Notes: generated from the letters alone by a model not told the origin. 64,000 nt of DNA from Gammaproteobacteria bacterium (GCA_013286495.1 JABDFQ010000006.1:1-64000); one strand, 5' to 3'; positions 45,841 through 55,770 are shown, counted from the stretch's first letter. Program-made: numbers and translations.

Positions 45841-47589
45841 TTATTTATCTTTCTTGCTAAAATTCTCCATAAAAGTAATTTGCAACTTTGAATGCAGTTT
45901 GATGAACCATGACCACAAGACTAACGCGAGTAAAATGGCCAGTATCACTACCAGCGTAAATAATTCAAACGGCGGCAGGATACTTGCACTTAATGCAATA
46001 ATCATCAGAATAATTCCCATCATCGCAGCAACTGGAATAATGCCAGCAATGGTAGTGCGCAGCGTAATATTATATTCACCTGATTCATTGGGTTTGACAC
46101 TTAGTTCTGCGATGATCATGCTTAATGCTTTTAATTTACGATAAATCGCAATTAGAAATGGCAGGGAAACAATTAAACAGACACCCCATGTAACAGCATG
46201 TTCCAGATGAATATCAGGAAGTAAATAAGGATACATTAATGTGCTATGCGCAGCATATGAGCCAACAAGAAAAATACCAATGACCAGAATGAGATTAATC
46301 ACAATTTGCAATAATGATTTTTTTATCGCTGAACGTATGATTAATTGCTCTTCTGTCGCATGAATACTTTGCAACCAGGTTGTGTAGGTATCAAATACCT
46401 GTGTGATACCTCGCGGCATGTTACGCGCCAAAAATGCAGTGAAGGGATCGGCAACACGAATGAGATAAGGCGTAAGGAAAGTGGTAATCGCTGAGACTGC
46501 AACAATAATGGGATATAAATAAGGACTCATGACATTCAGTGAAATACCCAATGCAGCAATGATAAAGGAAAATTCGCCGATTTGCGCAAGTCCCATGCCC
46601 ACACGCATGGATGTCCTGCCATCTTTTCCTGCTAAAAATACTGCAAGACTGCAAACCAGAACCTTGCCGATCACGAGTGCAATCGTAATAATAATGATGG
46701 GAAACATATATTTTTGCATGATGGCAGGATCAACCAGCAAGCCAATGGAAACAAAAAATATCGCGCTAAACATATTCGTGATCGGCTCAACCAGTTTGCG
46801 TATCAATTTTATCTGGCGTGTTTCAGCCATAATTGCACCAATTAAAAATGCACCTAATGCAATGCTGTAACCGAGTTGAATGACCAATAAACAAAAACCA
46901 AAACATAAACCGAGCACTGCAATCAATAACATTTCCCTGCTATCCAGCGAACCAAGAAATGAAAATAATTTTGGTACCAGAAGAATGCCAATCACACTCG
47001 ATACCACAATAAACACAATCAATTTTCCTAGCGTCGCAACCAATCCCGTGATATCAAGCGAACCACTGGTTGCAACACTGGATAAAATGGCAAGAATACC
47101 AATCGCAAGAATATCTTCAATAATTAATATGCCAAAAATCATTTGTGCAAAACTTTCATTCTTCATTTTTAATTCATTTAATGCTTTGATGATGATGGTG
47201 GTCGATGAAATGGAAAGCATGGCACCCAGAAAAAGTGAATCAATTTGTCTCCAGCCAAAGAATTGACCGATTTCATAACCTACGAGTGTCATCAATATAA
47301 TTTCTGATGCAGCAGCGATCAAAGCTGCTGTTCCCACACGAAATAATTTTCGAATACTGAATTCAAGACCGAGTGAAAACATCAGAAAAATGACGCCTAA
47401 TTCTGCGAGCGTTTTGATGGTTTCTTCGTCATGTAAAAATGAAAATGGCGGCGTGTGACTACCGAGAATGACACCGGAAAGAATATAACCTAATACCACA
47501 GGCTGTTTTAAACGATAAAATATGACCGTCACGATGCCCGCGACGATCATGATGAAGGCAAGGTCCTGTAAAAATGTGGCGATATGCAT
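45841..47589 (-). CDS. CPA2-family cation/proton antiporter (KefB/YbaL-like, no RCK domain)
   Basis: A 582-residue inner-membrane protein of the monovalent cation:proton antiporter 2 family. The first ~390 residues are the exchanger domain: VVLGYILSGVILG, FLMFSLGLEFSIRKL, ISSTTIIIKAL and ILIIEDILAI with the transport Asp. The ~190 residues after it are further helices and loops in place of the usual TrkA-N (RCK) nucleotide-binding domain. It probably exchanges Na+ or K+ for H+. It is 14 bp after pilZ in the pilus run. Confidence 0.85.
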   Translation of the reverse strand: MHIATFLQDLAFIMIVAGIVTVIFYRLKQPVVLGYILSGVILGSHTPPFSFLHDEETIKTLAELGVIFLMFSLGLEFSIRKLFRVGTAALIAAASEIILMTLVGYEIGQFFGWRQIDSLFLGAMLSISSTTIIIKALNELKMKNESFAQMIFGILIIEDILAIGILAILSSVATSGSLDITGLVATLGKLIVFIVVSSVIGILLVPKLFSFLGSLDSREMLLIAVLGLCFGFCLLVIQLGYSIALGAFLIGAIMAETRQIKLIRKLVEPITNMFSAIFFVSIGLLVDPAIMQKYMFPIIIITIALVIGKVLVCSLAVFLAGKDGRTSMRVGMGLAQIGEFSFIIAALGISLNVMSPYLYPIIVAVSAITTFLTPYLIRVADPFTAFLARNMPRGITQVFDTYTTWLQSIHATEEQLIIRSAIKKSLLQIVINLILVIGIFLVGSYAAHSTLMYPYLLPDIHLEHAVTWGVCLIVSLPFLIAIYRKLKALSMIIAELSVKPNESGEYNITLRTTIAGIIPVAAMMGIILMIIALSASILPPFELFTLVVILAILLALVLWSWFIKLHSKLQITFMENFSKKDK

Positions 47590-47603
47590 TGGTATCTCCT
47601 GAT

Positions 47604-47957
47604 TTACACATTTGCAGTATTACCAATTCCGTAAGCATATCCACCTGTATCTTGTGTGTTATCAAGATTGGATTTTATTAAATCATGTATCGTTTTGGCA
47701 TTATCTCCAATAAATTGTACGCCAACGCCAGGAAAGATTTGATACAGTGAATTTGCTGGTGTAATCCAGATAATTTTGCCTTCAACATTGTGTGTCTCTG
47801 GAGAATTAGGTAATTGCAAATCAATATTGACGATGTCATCCAGTTTAAATCCATCGTGATTAGTTGGTACAAATAAACCACCATCCTTGATGAATGACAT
47901 ATAGGAAAAATTTAATTCAATCTGATTCTTGATGAAATAATGCAAATTTTCCGGCAT
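47604..47957 (-). CDS. pilZ: PilZ, type IV pilus assembly protein
   Basis: A ~117-residue PilZ-domain protein. The start is MPENLHYFIKNQIELNFSYM with AAGGGG upstream; the frame extends to 48014, but that would overlap pilE. The sequence SYMSFIKDGGLFVPTNHDG parallels Pseudomonas PilZ, and VEGKIIWITP...PGVGVQF is the core. The c-di-GMP-binding RxxxR/D-N-SxxG residues are not seen, as expected for the non-binding PilZ that helps PilB and FimX. It follows pilE in the pilus operon. Confidence 0.85.
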   Translation of the reverse strand: MPENLHYFIKNQIELNFSYMSFIKDGGLFVPTNHDGFKLDDIVNIDLQLPNSPETHNVEGKIIWITPANSLYQIFPGVGVQFIGDNAKTIHDLIKSNLDNTQDTGGYAYGIGNTANV

Positions 47958-47970
47958 AAAATGCCCCTTA

Positions 47971-48387
47971 TCATGAAGGCCAGCAAGCAGTTGGGGTTTG
48001 CGATATTGTACCATTACTCGCTGTTAATGTTAATGACGCACAGCTTGTGCCACTTTCTGTATCATTTGCCTGATTGCCCTGACCTGTTGCAGTAATCGTA
48101 TAACCTGTTGTGCTTGCACCTGAAACACTCAACGTGTAATAACCTTCTGGTGAAGCTGAAGCGCCACCAATTTGTGCAAGTGTGCCATAAGTTGTGTTCG
48201 AAGAACGATAACGCTCTTCTGCCAATTGCAATGATAAAATCGCACTAATTCCATCTGCACGATGACTTTTAAAAACATAAGGCCGATAAAGTGAAACAGC
48301 AACTAGTGCACAAATACCAATAATAACCAGTACGATGCACATTTCGATAACTGAAAATCCAGTTATTTTTATTATTTTTTTTCTCAT
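47971..48387 (-). CDS. pilE: PilE-type minor pilin
   Basis: A 138-residue prepilin. The leader MRKKIIKITG ends at the PilD cleavage site G|FSVIE with Glu5, followed by a hydrophobic helix (MCIVLVIIGICALVAV). SILSLQLAEERYRSSNTTYG is the helix seen in PilE proteins, and two Cys near the C-terminus could form the D-loop disulfide. The ATG overlaps the pilC stop as ATGA; an upstream ORF start is unlikely. Processing needs PilD, which is not in this window. Confidence 0.85.
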   Translation of the reverse strand: MRKKIIKITGFSVIEMCIVLVIIGICALVAVSLYRPYVFKSHRADGISAILSLQLAEERYRSSNTTYGTLAQIGGASASPEGYYTLSVSGASTTGYTITATGQGNQANDTESGTSCASLTLTASNGTISQTPTACWPS

Positions 48388-49598
48388 GATATCGTGCTTC
48401 CCATTTTGAAAATTGGCAAATACATGGCAATAATGAAACATCCCATAATCACACCTAATACAACCATAATGAGTGGCTCAAGCACCGTACTTAAATTATC
48501 AGCAATATAATCGACTTCTTCTTCATAATAATTTGCAATATTATTTAACATCTCACCTAATGCACCGGATGCTTCACCCACTGAAATCATTTGCACGACC
48601 ATATTGGGAAATAATTTTGTTGATTCGAGTGACACACCCAATTGATTACCTGTCACAATATCATCACACACTTTGTTAACTGCTTTACTATATGAACGAT
48701 TACCCATGATATTCACCATGGAACGCATGGAATCCACAATTGGTAATCCTGCATCCAGTGTAATGGCAAGCGTGCGTGTGAAACGCGCAATAATGGATTT
48801 TTGTATGACGGTACCAATGACCGGAATCGCCAATATAAATCTATCCAGTTTATCTGAAAATTTTTCACTTCTTTTACGCATGATTTTTATACCAAAGACA
48901 ATCACCAGAACACCAATAATCATCATCCACCAGTAACCACGTAAAAATTCTGAAAAATGAATCACACCGCGTGTAAATACGGGAAGTGGTGTACCAGAAC
49001 TCATGAACATTTTCTGAAATTGTGGAACAACAAATAATAGCAATACCAGACTTACAACCACTGCCACTACCACAATCGTAATAGGATAAATTAATGCAGT
49101 TTTAACCTTGCTACGTAAACTCTGCGATTTATCCATATACTTCACCAATTGTGCCAGTACTTTATCCAGTGTTGCAGATTTTTCACCAGCTCGTGTAAGG
49201 CTGACATAAAGTTCATTAAAATATTGTGGATACTGACTTAATCCATCGGAAAAACTCATGCCTGCGGAAATATTCGTGCGAATAGAAACAATCATGGATT
49301 TCATCGTGGGATTTTCCTGATCTTTTGCAATCACATCCAGTGCATTGAGAATCGGCATGCCTGCATTCATCATGGTTGTCAGGTAACGCGTGAAAAGAAT
49401 AATATCTTTTACTTTTACTTTTTTCTGTCCCCAGAAAGTAATACTGGAAGCTTCTTTTGGCTTAATGCTGATAATTTCAATACCAGTGGTTTTTAATTCT
49501 GATTCTGCTGCACGAATATCATTTGCTTCAATCACACCTTGCACACGCGAACCCAGCTTGTTCATTCCTGTCCATTGAAATGCCTGTATGGTCGCCAT
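48384..49598 (-). CDS. pilC: PilC, type IV pilus inner-membrane platform
   Basis: A 404-residue polytopic protein of the GspF/PilC family, the platform turned by the PilB and PilT motors. Two copies of the T2SSF domain are seen (~70-190 and ~270-395), each with RYLTTMMNAGMPIL- and RTLAITLDAGLPIVDS-like starts, and three transmembrane helices. It abuts pilB (zero bases between) and overlaps pilE by four bases. Confidence 0.93.
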   Translation of the reverse strand: MATIQAFQWTGMNKLGSRVQGVIEANDIRAAESELKTTGIEIISIKPKEASSITFWGQKKVKVKDIILFTRYLTTMMNAGMPILNALDVIAKDQENPTMKSMIVSIRTNISAGMSFSDGLSQYPQYFNELYVSLTRAGEKSATLDKVLAQLVKYMDKSQSLRSKVKTALIYPITIVVVAVVVSLVLLLFVVPQFQKMFMSSGTPLPVFTRGVIHFSEFLRGYWWMMIIGVLVIVFGIKIMRKRSEKFSDKLDRFILAIPVIGTVIQKSIIARFTRTLAITLDAGLPIVDSMRSMVNIMGNRSYSKAVNKVCDDIVTGNQLGVSLESTKLFPNMVVQMISVGEASGALGEMLNNIANYYEEEVDYIADNLSTVLEPLIMVVLGVIMGCFIIAMYLPIFKMGSTIS

Positions 49599-51296
49599 TT
49601 ATTTGAATGTCCTGTTTAATTCCGCAAGGCTGGTTTCACCTTTTATAATCTTGTCTAATCCTGAGGTGCGCAAATCAATAATATTTTCTTTTTTAGCCTG
49701 CTCTTCCAGCTCCATGGAACTGGCATTACGGATAATCAGAAAGCGCATTTCATCACTGATAGGCATCACTTCAAAAATACCAGTTCGTCCTTTGTAACCA
49801 TGCATACAGCGATCGCAGGAACCTGCCTTGTATAATTGAAACGTACCAATTTGACTTTCACTGAATCCTTCTTTCAGCAAAATATCACGTGGCAATTCCT
49901 CTTTTTGTTTGCAATGCGAACACAGCACACGCAACAAACGTTGCGCCATTACCAGTAATAATGAACTGGCAATATTATAGGGTTCTATACCCATGTACAT
50001 GAGTCGCGAAATCGTATCCACACAACTGTTGGTATGTAATGTAGATAAAACCAGATGTCCGGTTTGTGCAGCTTGCACACTGATCTGACCCGTTTCAAGA
50101 TCACGAACTTCACCTACCATGATAATGTCAGGATCCTGACGCAGGAAAGAACGCAGTGCTGCGGCAAAATTCAATCCGACTTTTGGATTTACATGTACCT
50201 GATTAATACCATGCAATGGAATTTCGACCGGATCTTCAACCGTCATGATATTGTCATCCGGCGAATTAAGATAATTTAATGCTGAATAAAGTGTCACAGT
50301 TTTTCCGGCACCAGTAGGTCCAGTCACCAGAATAATTCCCTGTGTACTGGATAATGCATGTAACAACCCCTCTTTTTGTTTGGTCTCCATGCCGAGATCA
50401 TCAAGACTATGAAAAATTTGCGTGGGATCCAGCAATCGCAATACGACTTTTTCACCATACAAAGTCGGACACACACTAACACGAAAATCCATGGATTTAT
50501 GTTTGCTTAGCGCTAATTTGAAGCGTCCATCCTGCGGCAAACGATGTTCAGTAATATCCAGATTGGACATGATCTTGATACGCGCCAGTAAATAATTGGC
50601 TATCTTGACGGGTGGAGAGGTAACAGGAAATAACACACCATGAATGCGATAACGAATGCGATATTCCTTGTCGTAACGTTCAAAATGAATATCGGATGCA
50701 CCTTTTTCGATAGCATCAGTAATAATTTTATTTACGTAATTAACAACCGGTGCACTATCCGCATCATAACTGCTTAAATCATGTTCCTTGTGAATATCAG
50801 GTACGCCTTCAGCGCCTTTTATTTCCTTGCCACTAATTTCAGAAATCATCATCGTATTCATTAATGAATCGACTACTTGATATAACTTACTTCCATCAGC
50901 AATGATCAGGCGAACATCAAGTCCGGTTAAAAAACGCACTTCATCAAGATTTTCAAGTGTAGGATCAACGACTGCAAGATATAACACATCATTTTTTGCA
51001 AAGATGGGAAGAGCCTGATGTTTTCTCACAAATGGAATATTCAGGTATTCACTGGATATTTTATCCAGATTAAATGCGGAAATATCACATAATGGCAAAC
51101 CAAAATATTCAGAAGTTGCCTTGGCGATTGCTGCTGGCTTAATTAATCTTTGATTGATGAGATATTCATTGTAGGAAATTTTATTTTTCGCGGATTGTTT
51201 TACCGCATCGAGCGCTGTTTCCTTATCCAGTATTTTTTTTTCGGATAAGTAAAAAGCAAATCCTGTGATGGCACTGTTCGAAGACAATTCTTCCAT
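49599..51296 (-). CDS. pilB: PilB, pilus extension ATPase
   Basis: A 565-residue hexameric motor that drives pilin assembly from the cytosol. An N-terminal MshEN-like domain precedes the ATPase core: Walker A GPTGAGKTVTLY, the Asp box TVEDPVEIPLHGINQ, Walker B region DPDIIMVGEVRD and the HTNSC His box. Near the C-terminus LCSHC and GSCDRCMHGYKGRTG form the tetracysteine zinc site typical of PilB/GspE. It lies downstream of a hairpin separating it from pilA. Confidence 0.95.
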   Translation of the reverse strand: MEELSSNSAITGFAFYLSEKKILDKETALDAVKQSAKNKISYNEYLINQRLIKPAAIAKATSEYFGLPLCDISAFNLDKISSEYLNIPFVRKHQALPIFAKNDVLYLAVVDPTLENLDEVRFLTGLDVRLIIADGSKLYQVVDSLMNTMMISEISGKEIKGAEGVPDIHKEHDLSSYDADSAPVVNYVNKIITDAIEKGASDIHFERYDKEYRIRYRIHGVLFPVTSPPVKIANYLLARIKIMSNLDITEHRLPQDGRFKLALSKHKSMDFRVSVCPTLYGEKVVLRLLDPTQIFHSLDDLGMETKQKEGLLHALSSTQGIILVTGPTGAGKTVTLYSALNYLNSPDDNIMTVEDPVEIPLHGINQVHVNPKVGLNFAAALRSFLRQDPDIIMVGEVRDLETGQISVQAAQTGHLVLSTLHTNSCVDTISRLMYMGIEPYNIASSLLLVMAQRLLRVLCSHCKQKEELPRDILLKEGFSESQIGTFQLYKAGSCDRCMHGYKGRTGIFEVMPISDEMRFLIIRNASSMELEEQAKKENIIDLRTSGLDKIIKGETSLAELNRTFK

Positions 51297-51323
51297 GTCA
51301 GCATTCGTCCAGTATCAAATGAG

Positions 51324-51358
51324 AAAGGACATTGCTGATTGATTCAGCAATGTCCTTT
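51324..51358 (-). terminator. hairpin between pilA and pilB (terminator/attenuator)
   Basis: AAAGGACATTGCTGA and its exact complement form a 15-bp stem with a 5-base loop, starting 11 bases after the pilA stop. The following minus-strand sequence is only moderately T-rich, so it may be a partial terminator that raises pilin mRNA relative to the motor genes, or a stabilising 3' stem. Confidence 0.7.
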
Positions 51359-51368
51359 TAATCAAGCT

Positions 51369-51794
51369 TTAGCAATAACCGTCTGCAACACAGGTACCAG
51401 AAGTTGCCCAGACTAAAACATTATTGGTAGGTGTTGGCGTCAGGATATAAGTATCTGCTGGCGCTTTATTTTGTCCGGTTGCCGTGATCACACCAGCAGT
51501 CGTCGTTGCAACGGATGCAACATTACCAGCAGCACCAGCTGCAGCTGGTACACCATTGGAACCATTTGCACAACCTGATACTGAAGAGCCACCACCCTGA
51601 GCCTGATAACAAGCTTCAACAGCCAATTTATAAGGGCCTGTTGCCTGTACGACTTCAGAGAAATAAGCTTTTTTGGTGTAATTTAGATAAGTTGGCACTG
51701 CAATAATAGCCAAAATACCAATAATTGCGATAACAATTAACAATTCGATGATGGTAAAGCCGCTGTATCTACGTACGAAATGATTAATCCCCAT
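51369..51794 (-). CDS. pilA: PilA, major type IV pilin
   Basis: A 141-residue prepilin, probably the main fibre subunit. MGINHFVRRYSG|FTIIELL is the leader with the PilD cleavage site and Glu5, followed by the N-terminal helix (IVIAIIGILAIIAVPTYLNY). ACYQAQ, SGCANGS and the C-terminal CVADGYC supply cysteines for the D-loop. The middle is Ala/Gly-rich. The ATG has an AAAGGGAG site 6-8 bases upstream; the longer ORF start is unlikely. It is flanked by gaps (74 bp before, a hairpin after), suggesting separate, strong expression. Confidence 0.9.
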   Translation of the reverse strand: MGINHFVRRYSGFTIIELLIVIAIIGILAIIAVPTYLNYTKKAYFSEVVQATGPYKLAVEACYQAQGGGSSVSGCANGSNGVPAAAGAAGNVASVATTTAGVITATGQNKAPADTYILTPTPTNNVLVWATSGTCVADGYC

Positions 51795-51868
51795 TTTTTT
51801 GCTCCCTTTGAAAAAAATTCCCTGAATATCTCTACTACAATAAACGATCCGCAAACTGAAATCGAGTG

Positions 51869-52945
51869 TTATCGTATTGTACTTTCGAACATTTCCCGCT
51901 GAAATCCACTTTCATGCGCGGATTCGCGAGTCGTAATATTTTTTGCAACCAGATCACTCAATGACTGCTCCATGGTACACATGCCCATTTTCGCACTGGT
52001 TTGCATCACCGAGTACATTTGGGCTGTTTTATCTTCGCGTATCAGATTGCGAATAGCGGGTGTTCCCAGCATAATTTCATAAGCTGCCACTCTGCCACCT
52101 TCAATTTTATTCAGCAGCGCCTGTGTAATCACTGCCTGTAACGATTCTGAAATAAGATTACGAATAACATTTTTTTCATCCGCGGGAAAAGCATCAATAA
52201 CACGCGATATCGCTCGTGGTGCTGAGCTGGTATGCAGAGTACCCAACACCAGATGACCCGTTTCAGCAGCAGTTAATGCAAGACGAATGGTTTCCAGATC
52301 GCGCATTTCACCGACGAGAATCACATCCGGATCTTCGCGCAAGGCGGAACGCAAGGCAGCAGAAAACGAAGATGAATCGCGAAAAATTTGACGTTGATGT
52401 ACCAGACTTTTTTTGCTGTGATGAATAAATTCAATCGGATCTTCGACAGTAATAATATGCGACTGCTGATTCGTATTGATATAGTCAATCATGCCAGCCA
52501 GTGTTGTACTTTTGCCGCAACCAGTAGGACCTGTCACCAGAATCAATCCCGAAGATAAATCCAGTATCTCCTTGACAATAGGTGGTGTACCCAATGCCTC
52601 AAGATTTGGTATATCCATGGGAACTACGCGAAATACGCCAGAAATACCATTTTGCTGATGAAAAATATTCGCACGAAAGCCACCCACATCAGGTAATAAA
52701 ATGGAAAAATCCAATTCAAGATGAGTATCAAAAACATTTTGCTGTACTTTATCGAGCGCGCTGCAAATCAATTGCTGCGTGGCATTGGCATCATAAACAG
52801 GAAATTCCGTCATTCGTGTTAATTGACCATTAATACGCATGACTGGTGGCTGTCCTGGTGAAATATGCAAATCAGATGCTTTATGAGTGACACTGGAACG
52901 CAATAATTGTAGTAAATCCTGCTTATGTTTTTCCTGGTCTTCCAT
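51869..52945 (-). CDS. pilT: PilT, pilus retraction ATPase
   Basis: A 358-residue motor that depolymerises the pilus and powers twitching and DNA uptake. Motifs are Walker A GPTGCGKSTTL, the Asp box TVEDPIEFIH, DPDVILVGEMRD and HTSSAPRA. The C-terminal AIRNLIREDKT is the signature of PilT. It begins nine bases after the pilF stop, so it is in the main pilus operon. Confidence 0.93.
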   Translation of the reverse strand: MEDQEKHKQDLLQLLRSSVTHKASDLHISPGQPPVMRINGQLTRMTEFPVYDANATQQLICSALDKVQQNVFDTHLELDFSILLPDVGGFRANIFHQQNGISGVFRVVPMDIPNLEALGTPPIVKEILDLSSGLILVTGPTGCGKSTTLAGMIDYINTNQQSHIITVEDPIEFIHHSKKSLVHQRQIFRDSSSFSAALRSALREDPDVILVGEMRDLETIRLALTAAETGHLVLGTLHTSSAPRAISRVIDAFPADEKNVIRNLISESLQAVITQALLNKIEGGRVAAYEIMLGTPAIRNLIREDKTAQMYSVMQTSAKMGMCTMEQSLSDLVAKNITTRESAHESGFQREMFESTIR

Positions 52946-52954
52946 ATGTTCTCC

Positions 52955-53620
52955 TCAAGCACTCAACTTGGTATCGAGTTTCTTTTCCAGTATAAAAGTT
53001 TCGACAGAAGGCGAAGCGACTTTCAGATATTCAGTCAATTGCTGTTTTGCCTTTGTGTAATCTCCCTGCTTGAAATTCAATTCAGCGAGCTCAATCATGG
53101 CTTTCGGTCGACCTGGATCTTCTTCCAGTGAACGCTGGAAATAAGCCATGGCGTTCTTGCTATCCGGTATTTTCAGTGAACATACTCCTGCATTTTCAAA
53201 CGCAGCCGCTTGTTCCAGATAATGTGCATCCTGGGTTGCCCTGACAAAATGTGCAACTGCATCACGATATTCGCCTGTACGACACAGAAAAGTACCATAA
53301 TTATTTAATGCCTCGCCTTTTCCAGGAGAAATGGCAATAGCTTTTTTATAATAATTCCTGGCTTGTTCCTTATTTCCCGTTGTTTCCAGAAAATAAGCCA
53401 TGGAATACCATGTTTCAGGAATATCGGGTGCTTGCTCCAGTGCCAGTAAAAATTTCTGTTTGGCACGATGAATATCCTGTCTTTCCAGATAGGCAATTCC
53501 CAGACGATCATTGATTTTTGCTGCTGCTATTTTTTTTTCAGTTTGTGATGCTGTATTAGGTGAAGTCTGACAAGCACTTAACAAACAACATAAAGTGATA
53601 GATAAAATTTTTTTCATCAT
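52955..53620 (-). CDS. pilF: PilF/PilW pilotin, TPR lipoprotein
   Basis: A 221-residue outer-membrane lipoprotein with lipobox LLSAC and six tetratricopeptide repeats (RLGIAYLERQDIHRAKQKFL, NNYGTFLCRTGEYRDAVAHF and others). In Pseudomonas the protein of this type guides PilQ assembly. It starts three bases after pilQ. The name pilF is used in Pseudomonas, pilW in Neisseria. Confidence 0.88.
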   Translation of the reverse strand: MMKKILSITLCCLLSACQTSPNTASQTEKKIAAAKINDRLGIAYLERQDIHRAKQKFLLALEQAPDIPETWYSMAYFLETTGNKEQARNYYKKAIAISPGKGEALNNYGTFLCRTGEYRDAVAHFVRATQDAHYLEQAAAFENAGVCSLKIPDSKNAMAYFQRSLEEDPGRPKAMIELAELNFKQGDYTKAKQQLTEYLKVASPSVETFILEKKLDTKLSA

Positions 53621-53623
53621 TTT

Positions 53624-55294
53624 TTAACCTTGGCCTCTGTATTCACCAGTGTGAGTTTCAGCGGCCATTCTTGGTTGTTGTTTAATAATTCGGGGAGTCA
53701 AAAAGATCAATAATTCTGTTTTTTCATTTTTGATTCCCCTGTGTCTGAATAACGGTCCAATCAAAGGTAATGAGCCAAAGAATGGAACGCGATCATAAGT
53801 ATTCTGTTTTGATAATTTATAAATGCCACCAATGACAACCGTTTCATTATCATTTAATACAACATACGATTGAACTTCCTGAGTGTTGATCGTTGGAGGA
53901 CCATACACAGCAGGCGTATTGATGCTAACACTATTCGCTGTTGAACCACTGCTGGTTGAAGCAGAAGTAGAAGAAGTAGAGGAACCTTGCGCCACCAGTA
54001 ATTGTTCTCCACGTGAATCCTGTGTCGCCTTTAATCTGAGAATAATTTTATCATCCGGTGTAATTTGCGGAATGATTTCAAGACTTAATACTGCTTTTTT
54101 AAATTCTGTTGCTGTCGCACCGCTGGAGGTTGAATTCTGATAAGGAATTTCTTCACCTGTCTGTATCATGGCTTTTTGCTGATTGGCAGTCACCACACGC
54201 GGTTTGGAAATAATTTCGATATGACCATCTTCTTCCAGTGCAGAAAGCTCGAGATCAAGCAATACGGGTCCTAATCTCGCCAGCGCAAGACCAATGCTGG
54301 CAGGCACAGTTTGAGTAGAAAGAATGCTGGCAGGAACATTGAAATTCAATCGTTCATCAACTGGTGAAATAGAAGAAACACTAACACCATTTGCCAATTG
54401 ACTGGCACCCACTAATGTACCTGACAAACTGCGGGTATTGCTTAAACCAAATCTCACGCCTAATTGCGCTTCATAAGTCGTATCAAAATTCACGATGCGC
54501 GCTTCAATGGAAACTTGTCTCGCTGGTACATCCATCTTGAGAATAAACTTTTTAATCTCAGCCACATTGCGTCTGACATCACGCACGATGATACTATTGT
54601 CAGGAACATTGATTGTCACATTTCCACGTGTTGTCAATAATGATCCTTCTGATGATTTCAGCACTTTGGCAATAACTTCAGCATCAGAATAATTAAGACT
54701 GATATAAGCGGTTGCAAGCGGCGCCATATTCGCTGCATTTTCTTCTGCTTCATATTCTTTTGCCTGCTTTTGCGCAATATCTTCGAGCGTACTGATAAAA
54801 AGCGCTGTACCGATTTGTCGTGAAGCCAGTCCATTGGAATGCAGAATAATATCTAGCGCCTGATGCCAGGTAACATTTTTTAAATTCAGCGTCGTATCAC
54901 CTTTGACATTATCGCTGATAATAAAATTCAATCCTGAATTTTTGGCTATTAATTGCAGCAGGGATTTAATGGCAATATTCTGAAAATAAAAACTGATCAG
55001 GCCACTTGTCTGACGTGTATCGCAAACAACAGGAGAAAGTGTTTCAACTTTCAGGGCAGTGGTTGCAGGTGGCATTTCTGGCGGAACAGCTTTGTCTGCA
55101 GTAAGCGCATTCGGTGCTAATGCAACTGGCCCACGTACGACAGGATCAGTTGCACCGGTTTTCTGCGGAGGCAACGGAAGTTTGATGACATCTTCAGGAG
55201 GCGGTGGCGTGACATTTGCAGATTGCGCATGCACAAGACTGGTGATCATGCTGGCGATGAGCAAAATAATTAATGTTTTAATCCGTTCCATCAT
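53624..55294 (-). CDS. pilQ: PilQ secretin (short form, no AMIN domain)
   Basis: A 556-residue outer-membrane secretin through which the pilus exits. A signal peptide (LIILLIASMITSLVHA) and a Pro-rich linker precede an STN domain (~105-170; LLQLIAKNSGLNFIISDNVK), an N1-type domain (~190-255; SLNYSDAEVIAKVLKSSEGS) and the secretin core (~350-535; PRVVTANQQKAMIQTGEEIP, VVLNDNETVVIGGIY). The AMIN domains that bind peptidoglycan in typical ~700-residue PilQ are missing. Its start overlaps pilP by four bases. Confidence 0.92.
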   Translation of the reverse strand: MMERIKTLIILLIASMITSLVHAQSANVTPPPPEDVIKLPLPPQKTGATDPVVRGPVALAPNALTADKAVPPEMPPATTALKVETLSPVVCDTRQTSGLISFYFQNIAIKSLLQLIAKNSGLNFIISDNVKGDTTLNLKNVTWHQALDIILHSNGLASRQIGTALFISTLEDIAQKQAKEYEAEENAANMAPLATAYISLNYSDAEVIAKVLKSSEGSLLTTRGNVTINVPDNSIIVRDVRRNVAEIKKFILKMDVPARQVSIEARIVNFDTTYEAQLGVRFGLSNTRSLSGTLVGASQLANGVSVSSISPVDERLNFNVPASILSTQTVPASIGLALARLGPVLLDLELSALEEDGHIEIISKPRVVTANQQKAMIQTGEEIPYQNSTSSGATATEFKKAVLSLEIIPQITPDDKIILRLKATQDSRGEQLLVAQGSSTSSTSASTSSGSTANSVSINTPAVYGPPTINTQEVQSYVVLNDNETVVIGGIYKLSKQNTYDRVPFFGSLPLIGPLFRHRGIKNEKTELLIFLTPRIIKQQPRMAAETHTGEYRGQG

Positions 55295-55770
55295 TCAGGT
55301 GAATCCTTCAACTTCAGCTCAACCTTCTTTTCAACAGACTGACTACCAGCCATTGTCTTTTCTATCACTTCTATGTGGTCCGTATCAACCTTGACGATCT
55401 TACCATAGTCTTCTCCAATGACATCGCCTTCATTGACGAGATACAACATGCCATCTGGTGTCATCACATAACCGGATATTTTGTTGTTCTGTTTTAAGAT
55501 CCCAACGAATTGCAGATTCTTCAGTGGATAAGACTGTAACGGATTTGTAGTAATTTTTGCTGTCTGACTTTTTCCCAGATAACCATGTGGATTATAGACA
55601 ACTGGCTTTGGCAATGCCCAATGCTGCGGCTTGCTGATGACTTCCTTTTGTTCCGCTGTAATTTTTAACTGATTAATATAACCCTGTAATTCACGTTCAC
55701 GTTCGTCTGTTCCGCATGCTGTCAGCAACAGACATAAAAATATAATTTGTAATAACGATATATTTTTCAT
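55291..55770 (-). CDS. pilP: PilP, pilus alignment lipoprotein
   Basis: A 159-residue periplasmic lipoprotein (lipobox LLTAC). The core LKNLQFVGILKQNNKISGYV and the following VNEGDVIGEDYGKIVKVD match PilP, which links PilNO to PilQ. It overlaps pilO and pilQ by four bases each (ATGA). Confidence 0.9.
   Translation of the reverse strand: MKNISLLQIIFLCLLLTACGTDERERELQGYINQLKITAEQKEVISKPQHWALPKPVVYNPHGYLGKSQTAKITTNPLQSYPLKNLQFVGILKQNNKISGYVMTPDGMLYLVNEGDVIGEDYGKIVKVDTDHIEVIEKTMAGSQSVEKKVELKLKDSPE

Noticed and set aside
47459..47665. 68-residue ORF in another frame at the antiporter start
   Set aside because: It is a shadow frame over conserved antiporter and pilZ sequence.
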